Source of the DNA: Taudactylus pleione
Lineage: Eukaryota > Chordata > Amphibia > Anura > Myobatrachidae
Direction of reading: 5' to 3'
NCBI GenBank assembly: GCA_031769625.1
Contig: JAUIMM010000601.1
Coordinates: 1,492,001 to 1,556,000 of the forward strand
DNA length: 64,000 nucleotides
Part shown: positions 13,491 through 24,343 of the stretch, in pieces
Numbering within the stretch: position 1 is the stretch's first letter
Layout: each line of letters starts with the position of its first letter
Notes under the pieces: generated by a model
Told to the model about the DNA's origin: nothing
The model's input: the letters and a program-made list of their open reading frames with translations, nothing else
The model's database searches: none
Translations under genes and position numbers: made by a program

Positions 13491-13668
13491 TGGGGAAAAT
13501 TTACTAAAGTGAGAGTGTTTAGAAGTGGAGATGTTGCCCACACCAACCAATCAGATGCTACTTAACATTTAACTAGCACCTTCTAGAAGATAATAATTAG
13601 AAACTGATTGGTTACTATGGGCAACATCTTCACTTATGAAAACGTTCACTTTAGTACATTTACCCCTA
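13491..13668. mobile_element. MITE with long inverted repeats (family 1)
   Basis: Begins near GGGGAAAATTTACTAAAGTG and ends near CACTTTAGTACATTTACCCC, with internal arms including GATGTTGCCCA and GGGCAACATCTTC. It resembles the element at 46,850-47,024 along its length, including the inner AACCAATCAGAT box. About 178 bp, no coding capacity. Confidence 0.75.
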
Positions 13669-13852
13669 TGTGTCTACATCATCTACAGGCTGCCAAAAGT
13701 ACAGTTACTTTGCTGCATATTATCTTTAGCCTGCCTCTGCTATCTTACCATTCTGAGACCTACAATAATCAAGGACTGCGTTCATCATGCTTCTAGCACT
13801 CCTTTCAGGACATCTACAGACTATACCTGTGCTCAGTCTCTACCTTGGGTAT

Positions 13853-13888
13853 CACTATATATATATATATATATATATAGATATATAT
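13853..13888. repeat. (TA)n microsatellite next to PLE end
   Basis: Alternating TA with one GATA interruption, directly adjoining the 3' end of the minus-strand Penelope-like element. Confidence 0.9.
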
Positions 13889-14093
13889 AAAGTCACTGAA
13901 GCCGGCACTCCACAACAACAAAAGATACTTGCCCAGGTGCCATCCTGATGTGTAGAAACAAAGGCAGCAGCAGCACTCACGGGACTTAGTAAAAAAAGTC
14001 TCAGGTACACAAACGGTGTGTAGGATTCGACGTTTCAGTCGGTGAGGACTTTTATCAAGAACACAGAATAAATACAAAGTACAAACCTTTATA
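13889..14093 (-). repeat. PLE 1 pseudo-LTR, 3' copy
   Basis: Direct repeat of 18,651-18,870. Includes GCACTCACGGGACTTAG and the hammerhead-like motif on the minus strand. Differences from the other copy include a ~17-bp gap near 13,944. Confidence 0.88.
14029..14058 (-). ncRNA. Hammerhead-ribozyme-like motif, PLE 1 3' pseudo-LTR
   Basis: Reading the minus strand from 14,058: core UUGAUAA, one extra A, stem II AGUC / GACU around a six-base loop (CUCACC), then GAAAC and GUC. This is the order of a hammerhead core (CUGANGA - stem II - GAAA - cleavage triplet) with very short stem III. C3 and G8 are replaced by U3 and A8, which can still pair. A short stem I (UUC/GAA plus wobble) is possible. 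PLE pseudo-LTRs are known to carry hammerhead motifs. The extra A and altered core make activity uncertain. Confidence 0.55.
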
Positions 14094-14836
14094 GGACTGT
14101 GTTAACGTGGTGAAGTGCTGCGCATGCCCATCTTGCCAGTCGCCGGGTGGATGATGTCATCAGCGTGCGGCCAAACCGTCACAGTGCACGTGGTCACGCT
14201 CGGCGTATGATGCTAGATGTGATGACACATGCTACCTGGCGTCAGCTGCAAGTCAATGGGCGGGGTTATGTAAATGGTAACCATGGAGACAAAGTGTAAC
14301 ATCAATGAATGCTGAAGTGTACTAGGATAAATATAATGTGACAAGTGCATCCAAATAAATATACAGGATGCTAACAATGGCGAAAATTAACAGGCATACA
14401 TATAGGTAAGCAAGTACATACGTGCTGGACAAAAACAACATATATAACATATGACATATAACATATATACTGCAATTGTCATCATGTAGTAAGTAACAAG
14501 ACTAAACGGCATCTAGTAAGATGATGCATTAGATTAGCAACTGAAAAAGCGACTGGACATACGGGCCAAAGCATGTATGAGAGTAGACAAATCTAAGTAA
14601 TGTGCTGGTACCTCATATACCAAGGGATAAGTCTACTAAAAACGAAAACCTAAAGCAGGTTGATGGATGTAACTAGGATTGTAAAAAGACAAATCTGGAA
14701 TCAACAGTAAAAAAAAGGAAAAAAATTGCCTATGATGTACTGAGGACAATACCACGTTAAGGGTAGACAAGATCATAGTATCCACAAAAGGTCAGATGAG
14801 GAGAGAGATAGAAAAAGTCCAAAACTGGGTTTGATT

Positions 14837-14944
14837 TACAAAACCTGGTATTCCAAGGGAGTCACCCACCCTAGTACTGTCCAGGCCAAACACTGATTAG
14901 CTTCCAAGATCGGACGAGATCGGGCTTATCAAGTGTGAGTATGT
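14837..14944 (-). ncRNA. 5S rRNA-derived segment in PLE 1 3' region
   Basis: On the minus strand the segment aligns by eye to vertebrate 5S rRNA from about nucleotide 10 to near its 3' end. Best-conserved parts are GCCCGATCTCGTCCGATCT, GGAAGCTAA, GGCCTGG-CAGTACT, GGGTGGGTGAC and GGAATACC. It lies in sense orientation about 340 bp after the PLE stop codon. The internal-promoter A-box region (AAGCTAATCAG) is largely kept; the C-box region is altered. It is a 5S-derived module of the transposon, not a 5S gene: the 5' end is lost and there is no T-run terminator at the proper place. Confidence 0.85.
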
Positions 14945-15281
14945 TAGTTAACCTTAAAGAGAAAGAGTAACCAACAACCTCTCCCACAGTCATAACCTCT
15001 TAAGTAGATCATGGATCACTACCTCTTGGTGGAACCTTGATCCAAAGACAAAAGAGGCATGGAACAGTAAAGCATATCCACCAGAACAAAAGCTAATAAT
15101 AAGACAATATAAATGAGCTCAATATTGTGTGGTGCTTACTATCATGGTCAAGCACCAATATGAAAAACAAAGGTCAATTTGCACATAAATCAAAATATAA
15201 CGAATATCCATAAGACTGGTCCGATAAAAAAATGAATGATGAATAAGCAAACAAATAAGAACTCGAGGTGAAGAGTCTGAT

Positions 15282-16130
15282 TTAGAGGAAACAGGCAAAT
15301 GATAATGTCTCATTAAGACCCAAAGGTGCAACAGTGTTCATATTATGGATCCAGCGTGCCTCCAACTGTAATAAACGTTTATCTCTATCGCCACCTCTTT
15401 TCATTGTCAGCACATGATCGATAATCTTATGTCTCAAAGTAGCTAAAGGATGTTTAAGTTCTTTGAAGTGTCGTGCCACAGGCTGATCATTTTCTTTTCC
15501 TTCAAGTGCTTGTCTTATGGCAGTATGGTGTTGCCCCATCCTTATCCTCATTGTGCAAGAAGTTTTGCCTATGTCAGCCAGGCCACATGGACACCAGATG
15601 ATGTAAATGACAAACTTGCTCATACAACTAAGAATATGTCTTATAGGGATGCATTTCCCTGAGTGTGGATGAACAACATCAGGGCTGGTTTCCATATGTC
15701 TGCATGTGGTACAGCCTATACATTTGTAATAGCCAGGCTTACGAGCGAGAAAGTTAACTTCCTGTGGATCTTCAGAAGTAGAGATGTCATTATGTACAAG
15801 CCATTCTTTCAAATTTTTGCCTCTCCTATAGCCCATCATGATCCTGGAGGAATATAGTGGTTTAAGATTGCTGTCTGAGTTGACCACTGGCCAGAGTCTT
15901 TTGACGGTGGAATTAATGACATTGCTTGAGGTGTTGTACTGAGTAATTGATATAGTCGGTGGTTTAGGGAGGCTGTTGGAAAGTCGTTTGTTAAGACTAT
16001 CATTGCATTTCATAAGAGCTCTAGATTTGGCTTTGAGGAGATCAGCTTCATTATAGCCACGATTCAAAAATTTGGTCATCATGCAATCCATTTGATATTC
16101 AGCCATCTTGATGTCACTAGTAATTCGCAT
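15282..16130 (-). pseudogene. PLE 1 C-terminal part with GIY-YIG endonuclease
   Basis: 282-codon frame. A cysteine motif (CIGCTTC) about residue 139 precedes the endonuclease, as in Penelope-like proteins. The endonuclease core reads FVIYIIWCPCGLADIGKTSC; the GIY half is VIY as often in PLEs, but the second motif is DIG instead of YIG, so a catalytic/structural tyrosine is lost. The conserved arginine region (RIRMGQH) follows. The stop at 15,282 is shared in context (CFL end) with PLE 2. It should be fused upstream to the reverse transcriptase at 16,136-17,556. Confidence 0.88.
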
Positions 16131-16135
16131 GATGC

Positions 16136-17556
16136 TCAGAAATGGGAATATGTTAAACTCTTCTTCAGAGGTACTGGATGATGACTTTCAGTGTGCAGAA
16201 AAGTATTACAGTCAGTGGGTTTAGTGTATAGATTAGTAATGAAGGTAGAACCGGACCAGCTGATGTTAACATCCAAGTAGTGGACATTCTGTGGGCTGCA
16301 TTCATATGTGAACTTTACATGTTCATGCATTTGGTTAATCTGCTGCATCGCTGTGAGAATTGTGAAGAAGTCCCAGACCATATGACAAAGATCTATGTAT
16401 CTGGTGAAGTGTACAAGATGTTTGTTGAATTCGGGGTTTAAAAGAAACAACATTTGTTCAACTTTAAACATGTAGACATTAGCGAATGAAGGTGCTACAT
16501 GGGACCCCATAGCACATCCCTTCTTCTGTAGGTAGAAAAAATTGTCGAAGAAAAAATAATTCCTGGTGAGGATTTTCTCTAAGAGTAAAATGAATAAATC
16601 AATTTTGGGTCCATTGTACTCCTGTTTGGACTCCAAGAAGGTTTTCATATACTCCAATCCCTGTGCATGAGGGATACTAGTGTACAACGACACTACATCA
16701 ATCGTGCAAAGCAAAAGTTGTGATGGTAAATCATGTAACTGTTGTAATTTGTCAATGAAAGAATTTGTATCTTTAAGGAATGTGGGTTCACTGGTCAACA
16801 AAGGTTGTATATAAAAATCCAAAAATGTAGATACTGTACTAAATAACGATCCTCTAGCGGATATGATTGGTCGTCCTGAGGTGAAATTAGGGACTTAAGA
16901 ATTTTGGGTAAGGTATAGATCAGGGGTACAATGAGATTAGCAAGTTTGAGATTCTTGCCCATATTGTGGTCAAGCCAATTATTTGACATGGCATCATCAA
17001 GTATTCCATCAAGCTCTAATTTATAGAGCTTGGAAGGGTTACTATCTAGTTTCATATAGACATGCTGATCAAGTAATTGTCTGTAGATCTCATTTTTGTA
17101 AGAGATAGTGTCCTGAAGGACCACTGCTCCGCCCTTATCTGCAACACGAATCACGATGCTTTTGTCATTGCTTAATGAATGTAAAGCATTGTATTCATCT
17201 TTGGTGAGATAAAGATATGTTTTGGGTCTATTTTTGGTTTCCAAAGCAACATGATAGTCTACTAATCTGATGAAACTTTTTATAGAGGCGTTAAAAGATT
17301 GGGGTTCGAAAGTAGATTTACTCTCAACCAGACCTTTTGAATAGGTGGAGATGCCAGAATCCTTAGTTGCATAGAATTCTTTAAGCTTCAGATTACGGTG
17401 AAATTTCCACAAATCTTGTTTCCAAAGAAAATTGTCAAAATTGCAGGTGGGCACAAAGGATAATCCTTTGTTTAAAAAACTCATTTCTGCATCAGTGATG
17501 GTTCTACTGGAAAGATTGACAATTAAGTTCTCTTTTTGTAGGGTCTTTTTCCTCAA
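16136..17556 (-). pseudogene. PLE 1 reverse transcriptase
   Basis: Two overlapping frames (16,795-17,556 and 16,136-16,822) give the fingers and palm of a Penelope-type reverse transcriptase. Visible motifs in order: VADKGGAVV, YTLPKI, DVVSLYTSI (first catalytic Asp), GCAMGSHVAPSFAN, then RYIDL where YIDD is expected. Compared with PLE 2, about five bases are missing there, which removes the second catalytic Asp and shifts frame. Another frameshift separates the two frames near 16,850. The enzyme would be inactive. Confidence 0.88.
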
Positions 17557-17620
17557 CCTCCCTCCCTGCCCACCACATCACGTGCGGGCCCTCCTCCTCT
17601 TTGTGCACGCGTGGACACCC

Positions 17621-18359
17621 CTAAAGGGGGTTTCTGGGACACTGGAGTGGGAAAACTGTCTGTGTCACTATGGAAGAATTTGCGGCACTTGAATAGTCAG
17701 TGTCAGCAATAGGTCTACGTTTGTTAAACTTGGTTTTATATACTCTAGTGGATGGAGCTCTACCAATTGCCCATGTGTATACGTGTTGCTCCTGGTAGTC
17801 AATATTTACTTTAGATAATTTTTCTTTTTTGTATTTAATGAGATCTTGTTTGTAATGGTTAATCTGAGTGTTGAGTGTTGTCATCCAATCCGTCGATGTG
17901 TCGCTGGACAAAGATGACAAATGCACAGTTTCAAATGACTTAATTCTATCCTTAATGCCATTGAGTTTCCTGCCTGATTCCTCAATGTCAAGAAGAATCT
18001 GGTCAAGGGAACATTTGTTTAAGACTGCCACCCATTTCCTGCAAAAATCAATGTTATTTCTCCCTATTATATGGACATTTCTAATACGAAAACCTCTGGA
18101 TATTTTCCTTTCCCTATGATAGTCTGATAACGTGACACCGTGAAGGTTGCAGTCAACCTCTTTCTTTTTGAGTTTTAATAAAGAATGGTATGTCATCAAC
18201 AGAGTCTAATCCTGCAGACTGCAGAAAATAATCTTTAAAATACAGATGTTCTGCCTCGGATTCACTAAAACTAAGAACATCACCAATAGGGAGTTGAAGA
18301 TTTAGAAATCCACTACCATCAATGGGAGTGCTAGGATTATTACTGTTGGCTTGTGTCAT
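17621..18359 (-). pseudogene. PLE 1 N-terminal region
   Basis: Frames 18,153-18,422 and 17,621-18,199 continue each other after a frameshift near 18,190. A sensible start is the Met codon at 18,359 (MTQANSNN). The segment is rich in Lys/Asp/Ser without a domain I recognise, which fits the poorly conserved N-terminal part of PLE proteins. Another shift near 17,560-17,620 separates it from the reverse transcriptase. Confidence 0.7.
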
Positions 18360-18650
18360 GTAACAATCAGTATACATGTAAATGAGTGAATGGAGACAGT
18401 GTGGAGAAAAAATATTATACAATCATCCTTAGGTGCATCAAAAAAATTGATATCATATACTCTAAAGTCCAAAAATTTTTGACTTAAACTGACTCAATTG
18501 CAGTATACAGGAAAAACAAAAACAAAAGGTGTAAAAACTGCTAATAGAGGATAAATCCAAATCCTCTAGTGCGTTCCACTATAGTCCAGATAAAGTCAGA
18601 TTAAGAATGGAGGGGTACCATGCCAAATGCAAAAACAAAACTGGAAAGAA

Positions 18651-18870
18651 AGTCACTGAAGCCGGCCCTCCACAACAACAAAAGATACTTGCCCAGGTGT
18701 CATCCGAGGTGGGGGAGACCTGATGTGTAGAAACAAAGGAAGCAGCGACACTCACGGGACTTAGTAAAAAAAGACTCAGGTTCACAAACGGTGTGTAGGA
18801 TTCAACGTTTCAGTCAGTGAGGACTTTTATCAAGAACACAGAATAAATACAAAGTACAAACCTTTATAGC
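18651..18870 (-). repeat. PLE 1 pseudo-LTR, 5' copy
   Basis: Second copy of the 13,889-14,093 repeat, same orientation, with an additional GGTGGGGGAGACC-containing stretch. It ends at TTTATAG, where it is joined directly to a plus-strand PLE coding fragment. Confidence 0.88.
18805..18833 (-). ncRNA. Hammerhead-like motif, PLE 1 5' pseudo-LTR
   Basis: Same layout as at 14,029-14,058: UUGAUAA, A, AGUC / GACU stem with loop CUCACU, GAAAC, then GUU instead of GUC. The change in the cleavage triplet makes this copy less likely to cut. Confidence 0.5.
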
Positions 18871-19667
18871 ATCTCCACCTATTCAAAAGGTCCGGTTGAG
18901 AGTAAATCTACTTTCGAACCCCAATATTTTAACACCTCTATAAAAAGTTTCATCAGATTAGTAGACTATGTTGCTTTGGAAACCAAAAATAGACCCAAAA
19001 CATATCCTAATCTCACCAAAGATGAATACAATGCTTTACATTCATTAAGCAATGACAAAAGCATTGTGATTCGTGCTGCAGATAAGGGCGGAGCAGTGGT
19101 CCTTCAGGACACTATCTCTTACAAAAATGAGATCTACAGACAATTACTTGATCAGCATGTCTATATGAAACTAGATAGTGACCCTACCAAGCTCTGTAAA
19201 TTAGAGCTTGATGGAATACTTGATGATGCCATGTCAAATAATTGGCTTGACCACAATATGGGCAAGAATCTCAAACTTGCTAAACCCATTGTACCCCTGA
19301 TCTATACCTTAACCAAAATTCATAAGTCCCTAATTTCACCTCCAGGAAAACCAATCATATCCGCTAGAGGATCGTTATTTAGTACAGTATCTAAATTTTT
19401 GGATTTTTATATACAACCTTTGCTGACCAGTGAACCCACATTCCTTAAAGATACGAATTCTTTCATTGACAAATTACAACAGTTACATGATTTACCATCA
19501 CAACTTTTGATTTGCAGGATTGATGTAGTGTCGTTGTACACTAGTATCCCTCATGCACAGGGATTGGAGTATATGAAAACCTTCTTGGAGTCCAAACAGG
19601 AGTACAATGGACCCAAAATTGATTTATTCATTTTACTCTTAGAGAAAACCCTCACCAGGAATTATTT
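18871..19667 (+). pseudogene. Inverted truncated PLE coding fragment
   Basis: Plus-strand 261-codon frame (18,976-19,761) matches the PLE 1 reverse transcriptase with about 95 percent identity by eye, from upstream of ADKGGAVV through YTLTKIHK (better kept than in the main copy) to DVVSLYTSIPH and LLLEKTLTRNY, then stops matching near 19,667. It starts at CATCTCCACC immediately after the pseudo-LTR. The tail codons to 19,761 are flanking sequence. A head-to-head truncated copy next to the pseudo-LTR is a known arrangement for Penelope insertions. Confidence 0.85.
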
Positions 19668-19989
19668 AACACTCTTGGAATTCAACCTAACCTTAAGAGC
19701 ACTGATGGAATATTTCTACATGGTTGATTGGATGATGCTTTTTTATATGTCTCCATATTGATTTTATTGATACATGTTTATATGTTGCTATTAAATTATA
19801 CCACTTGTGGAAAATGTCAGATTAGCGCAGTGATTCTTGTACTAATCATTCACTAGATCATGTAAATTAAGACGAATCAATCTAAAAAAAAATAATCTAA
19901 TTTAAAAAAGTGAATTAAAAAGAGATATAGACTTCTCATAATCTCACAGGAAACTAATTCTAAAGCATGGCTTCATTCCAGTCAAACTA

Positions 19990-20006
19990 CTCTCTAAAAG
20001 TGAAAC

Positions 20007-20047
<41 letters not shown>

Positions 20048-20270
20048 ATAGAAATATGGATTTTCTGGCACTCACTGCATACTGCGGAGATCTGACTCCG
20101 TTACCCTCCATCATGAAGATGATGTCAACCACTATCTTCTACACAGAGTCACACAATCAGCAGCACTCAGGGATTTTAATCCTTGAGTATCTCCGATTGT
20201 GTGACTCTATATATATATATATGTGTGTGTGTTTATACACTATATATATATATATATATATATATAATAA
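19990..20270. repeat. TA/TG microsatellites around a short inverted repeat
   Basis: (TA)n(TG)n at 20,008-20,048 and TA/TG tracts at 20,205-20,268 enclose an inverted repeat with arms AGAGTCACACAATC (20,145) and GATTGTGTGACTCT (to 20,208). It may be a remnant of another transposon terminus. Confidence 0.7.
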
Positions 20271-21015
20271 GTATTATTTTATTTTATTCAGCCTTGTGGG
20301 GATTATATAGATTATATAGAACAATTGCAGGTGTTGCAGACCAGTTAGAGTTCTTTTATAGCAGGCTTAAAAATAAATAAACTCCAGCTAAAAAAATATT
20401 TTTTGTACTTTTGATTATTCCCATGTCAGCTCAGTAATACATTTGATTCCTTTTGTGTAAAGTCAACATCATTTTGTGTGCATTTTTCCAGATATTTTGT
20501 TGTCAACATTATTACCATAATATACATATGTTAAATATTAACAGAGGAGAATCCCACACCAAGAATAATATGTAACAAGTCGCAATCACGTAAGAGGGAT
20601 ATTACATGTATTGTTAGCATATAGCGTATATTTATTTTAACACCAATGTGTATATGTTGCAGAACTGATGAGTAGAATTGGATTGAAACTGATGTTTGGA
20701 GATATCAGATGGGACGGATGTTTGCAGTTATCAGATGGGACCAATGTTGGAAGGTAAGAACAAGTCTCACTGGAAAACCAGACTGGAGTATAGATGAAAT
20801 TGGAGACATGCTTGAACTAGAATTGCAACCGTTCAGATACAGAGTACCTGTCTGCTCAGCACAGAGCTGTAACAACAGTAGAGACAACTTTGTACTGGCA
20901 GTGTGGGCCATATAGGAAATTAAATTTATAGGGCTGAATCCCCAAGGATTGGATTCTGTGATCAGCTGGTTTGGGAGCAGTGCTTTGAGTGGTGGAAGAG
21001 CGTCAGTCCAACATG
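20271..21015. other. No gene seen
   Basis: AT-rich then mixed sequence. The frames 20,705-21,025 (minus) and 20,709-20,915 (plus) overlap on opposite strands and show no domain. The segment 20,930-21,023 continues at 26,992 once the inserted hAT element is removed. Confidence 0.4.
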
Positions 21016-21669
21016 GCTGCACCAAGAGCCGGCCCTAGGCATAGGCATTCTAGCAAATGCCTAGGGCATTTGGAATGCCTAAGGGGCATCCAGCAGCTCA
21101 GTACTGTTAGTGGTGCAATGCACTGGGTCCTGCGACAATGAAGGGACCTGCAGCCGGCAGTACTAGTCATGAGTCACACACTGACTCATTATTACAGTAC
21201 TCTGCTCTGCGGCTGGCCTCAGGCAGTCTGACTGTGGCTCCTTCTTATCCTTGCTCTGACCAGGCTGTCACTGTGCCTGAGACCATCCCCTCCACCCGAG
21301 TCCCTGTCCCCTCCTGTCTATACTACATACATGCCCACCACTCGTTCCCTGCCCAAGACCACTAACCTCGGGTCTCTGCCACCTGTCTATTCTACATGCA
21401 CAGTGCTTTCCCTTCCCGAGACCCTGCCCCCTAACCCTTGGTTCCCGCCCCTTCCTCTTCAGTCTCTTCTCTGTCATTATCTCACAGGTTCTTCTATTTC
21501 CTCTCCTATCCTGTGCCATGGAGCCCAGCCCTAACAGGGACCACACAACTTCTACCAGGACAGGTAAGTGCCAGTATTATCTAGGGGGGCGGTCATGGTG
21601 TATTAATGTAGTGTGTGTGGGTGGGTGTATTCATTATATGTGTATGTGTATAAGAGGTGTGTTTCTCTG

Positions 21670-22770
21670 CACTATATGGCCCTCACTGTGATGAACTCTG
21701 CTTTATATGTCCCTCACTGTGATGCACTCTGCATTATATGTCCCTCACTGTGATGCACTCTGCATTATATGTCCTCACTGTGACACACTCTGCATTATAT
21801 ATCCTCACTGTGACGATTATATATCCTCAATCTGCATTATATGTCCTCTCTGTGTTGCACTCTGCATTATAAAGTATGTCCCTCACTGTGATGCACTCTG
21901 CATTATATGTCCTCACTGTGATGCACTCTTCATTATATGTCCCTCACTACTGCGCTCTGTGCTCTATATGTCCCTCACTGTGACACACTCTGCATTATAT
22001 GTCCTCTCTGTGATGCACTCTGCATTAAACAGTATGTCCCTCACTGTGACGGACTCTGCATTATATGTCCTCACTGTGATGCACTCTGCATTATATGTCC
22101 CTCACTGCTGCGCTCCGTGCTATATATGTCCCTCACTGTGACACACTCTGCATTATATGTCCCTCACTGAGATGCACTCTGCATTATATGTCCCTCACTG
22201 TGATGCACTCTGCATTATATGTCCTCACTGTGATGCACTCTGCATTATATGTCTTCACTGTGATGCACTCTGCATTATACAGTATGTCCCTCACTGTGAC
22301 GCACTCTGAATTATATGTCCCTCACTGTGATGCACTCTGCATTATATGTCCCTCACTGTGACGCACTCTGCATTATATGTCCTCATTGTGATGCACTCTG
22401 CATTATATGTCCCTCACTGCTGCTCTCTCTGCTCTGTGTGTCCCTCACTGTGACACACTCTGCAATATATGTCCCTCACTGTGACACACTCTGCATTATA
22501 TGTCCTCACTGTGATGCACTCTGCATTATATGTCCTCACTGCTGCACTCTCTGCACTATATGTCCTCACTGTGATGCACTCTGCATTATATGTCCTCACT
22601 GCTGTGCACTCTGCACTATATGGCCCTCACTGTGATGCACTCTGCACTATATGGCCCTCACTGTGACACACTGCATTATATATCCCTCACTGTGACACAC
22701 TATGAACTATGTCCTCACTGTGACACTCTCTGCATTTTATGTCCCTCACTGCTGCGCCCTCTGCTCTATT
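21670..22770. repeat. Minisatellite, unit about 31 bp
   Basis: Tandem units resembling TCACTGTGATGCACTCTGCA plus TTATATGTCCC, varying in length by a few bases, with repeated ACTGCTGCGCTC variants marking higher-order groups. Short frames across it are artefacts. Confidence 0.93.
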
Positions 22771-22932
22771 AGAAAATGAAGGTTGCCTAAACATGAGTGA
22801 AATAAGAATCCTTGGGTTTTTGCTGAGTGGCTGTCTTGACAGCCTTGTTTCTAGGCAGATTAAATAGTTTATGGGGTCAGGTGGTTATAAGCTGACCAAT
22901 GCTTGGATTTGTGGGTGTACCTACATGAGGGG

Positions 22933-22940
22933 TATAAAAG
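22933..22940 (+). promoter_or_regulatory. TATA box of the Ngaro element
   Basis: TATAAAAG in the context GAGGGGTATAAAAGAGG, about 165 bp inside the element and 150 bp before the Gag-like frame. Position and sequence fit a Pol II core promoter; this is inference. Confidence 0.5.
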
Positions 22941-23088
22941 AGGTGAAGTGCATTTATCTGCCTCTTTGGTGATTCTGTAGTCTAGGAGAAGGCTAAGTAT
23001 CCCTAGTTTTGCCTTATTCTCTGTACTGGTTTTTCATTCCCCTAAATTCATTCCTCACCCTAAGGGAGAAGCCCCCCCTCCACGGCGC

Positions 23089-23718
23089 TTGGTCGAGTTT
23101 GCATGGCCCCTCAGGGCTGCCTCTGACAGCCCCACTTTGTGCCTGCTTTCCCCCTGCCTCAGGCCTGTCCCCCCACTCCCCCGTTCAGTGCTCCTCACCT
23201 GTCCTCCTGGTTCACCCAGCGGGTTCTTCACAGTGGGCAAAAGCGTGAGTGCTACCACGTCCCCCGCTGTTTCTGCGGCTATGTCTCCATGCGCTGAGGC
23301 AGCCAAGGTTAACCCCACCCCTTCAGGCTCTGTTTCCCCTGTAGTTTCCTCCACTCCTGCTGGAGCCTCCCTGCTGGCCTTAGTATGGTCGCCCGCCCCT
23401 GCTTTTGAGGCGGGCTCGGTGGCCATCTTACACTCGGTGGCCATTTTGGGTCCCACTTCAATTGTGGGACCCATCCTCCCTGCTATTCCTCAATTTGTCC
23501 CTGCACCCCCGCTGACAGCCAGACCTTCCCTGGTGGCTTCCACTATGGCACACACGCATATATACAGCTCCCACCCCCAGCAGCATGTCCCATTGCTGGC
23601 AGGTACTTTGCCTGCCCGTTCAATTTACAAACCCCATTACCCCTCCCCCTCTTTGTTTTCCACCTGGCCCTGCTCCCCCTCTATTTTCGCTGTTTCCTCT
23701 GCCCCACCGTCTTCATAA
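23089..23718 (+). CDS. Ngaro Gag-like proline/serine-rich frame, truncated
   Basis: 209-codon frame with strong Pro/Ser/Ala bias and no domain I recognise. Gag-like ORFs of Ngaro elements are poorly conserved and occupy this place. Its 3' part overlaps the frame that continues at 23,585, and the rest of Gag plus the reverse transcriptase are absent. The Met at 23,089 is the first in frame, but an earlier non-visible start is possible. Confidence 0.5.
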   Translation: MVEFAWPLRAASDSPTLCLLSPCLRPVPPLPRSVLLTCPPGSPSGFFTVGKSVSATTSPAVSAAMSPCAEAAKVNPTPSGSVSPVVSSTPAGASLLALVWSPAPAFEAGSVAILHSVAILGPTSIVGPILPAIPQFVPAPPLTARPSLVASTMAHTHIYSSHPQQHVPLLAGTLPARSIYKPHYPSPSLFSTWPCSPSIFAVSSAPPSS

Positions 23719-24343
23719 TATCCTTCCTTCATGTCCTCCTCCTTGCCTTACGGTTTCCCTTATTGGCAGCCTTCCTCTTTTCCCGGCCCTTCCACATGGC
23801 ACTCCTGTCCCCCTTCCGCTCCTTTCATGCATCATCCTTCCACCCATTTTTTCCCCATGCTCCCCCTTTGGCTGTGCCCCCGGTTTCTGCCCATCTTGTT
23901 ACAACCATGTTTCCCAACCCCCCATTTTCTGCTTCCCCTGCCTCTGCACCCCCTGTCACTCCTTTATCTGTTTCTGCCCCCGTTGTTTTCCACCACCCTC
24001 CTCCTGCTCCTGCTCCATAGCTGTAGTATCAGTTGAGCTATGGAGGGAGCGTTTGGCTAGTCAGCATGTAGTTTTCTGGTGCAACAATCTAGGGGTAGTT
24101 AAGGCCATTAACCATCAGCGTTTTCCCTCCCCCCCAGCTTTGTGCCTCCTTAGGCATTTGGTGTTGCGTTGCTTAGAGGCCAACATTCGGTTTTGCGTGC
24201 ATCACGTCCCTGGGGTGCAGAATGAGATTGCTGATGCACTGTCCCAATTTCAATTTTCCCATTTCCATTTGCTGGCGCCGGCAGCTTCTGCAGTTGGATT
24301 ACCTTGCCCTCCTTTTGTATGGCAGATTATCAGATCGGAATAG
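23585..24343 (+). pseudogene. Fused Gag-like tail and RNase H end of Ngaro Pol
   Basis: 252-codon frame. Residues 1 to ~140 are low-complexity Pro/Cys/Ser sequence in an alternative frame of the Gag-like region. From about residue 145 it reads as the RNase H end of a DIRS/Ngaro polymerase: VFWCNNLGVVKAIN, LLRHLVLRCLEANI, VHHVPGVQNEIADALSQFQ. The usual CDN is CNN here. The junction near 24,020 is where the reverse transcriptase has been removed, making an accidental fusion. It ends 40 bp into the recombinase frame, an overlap seen in such elements. Confidence 0.8.

Larger units (their letters stand above)
13889..18870 (-). mobile_element. Penelope-like element 1, with pseudo-LTRs
   Basis: Minus-strand retroelement. 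A ~205-bp repeat at 13,889-14,093 recurs in the same orientation at 18,651-18,870 (the latter has an extra ~17 bp), giving the pseudo-LTRs typical of Penelope-like elements. Between them lie, in sense order, an N-terminal region, a reverse transcriptase, a GIY-YIG endonuclease, and a 3' region with a 5S-rRNA-derived block. The 3' end abuts (TA)n. Reading frames are broken at several points, so the copy is inactive. Confidence 0.9.

Noticed and set aside
13944..13959. CTGATG...GAAAC on the plus strand as a hammerhead
   Set aside because: Only TGTA separates the two core halves, so there is no stem II and A9 is missing. The minus-strand motif at 14,029-14,058 is better.
14837..14944. Functional 5S rRNA gene
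   Set aside because: The 5' end and C-box are altered, there is no T-run terminator, and it is embedded in a retroelement; the second copy at 29,455 is similarly degraded.
23089..24036. Several overlapping proline-rich frames as separate host genes
   Set aside because: They are alternative frames of one C/T-rich Gag-like region of the Ngaro element.
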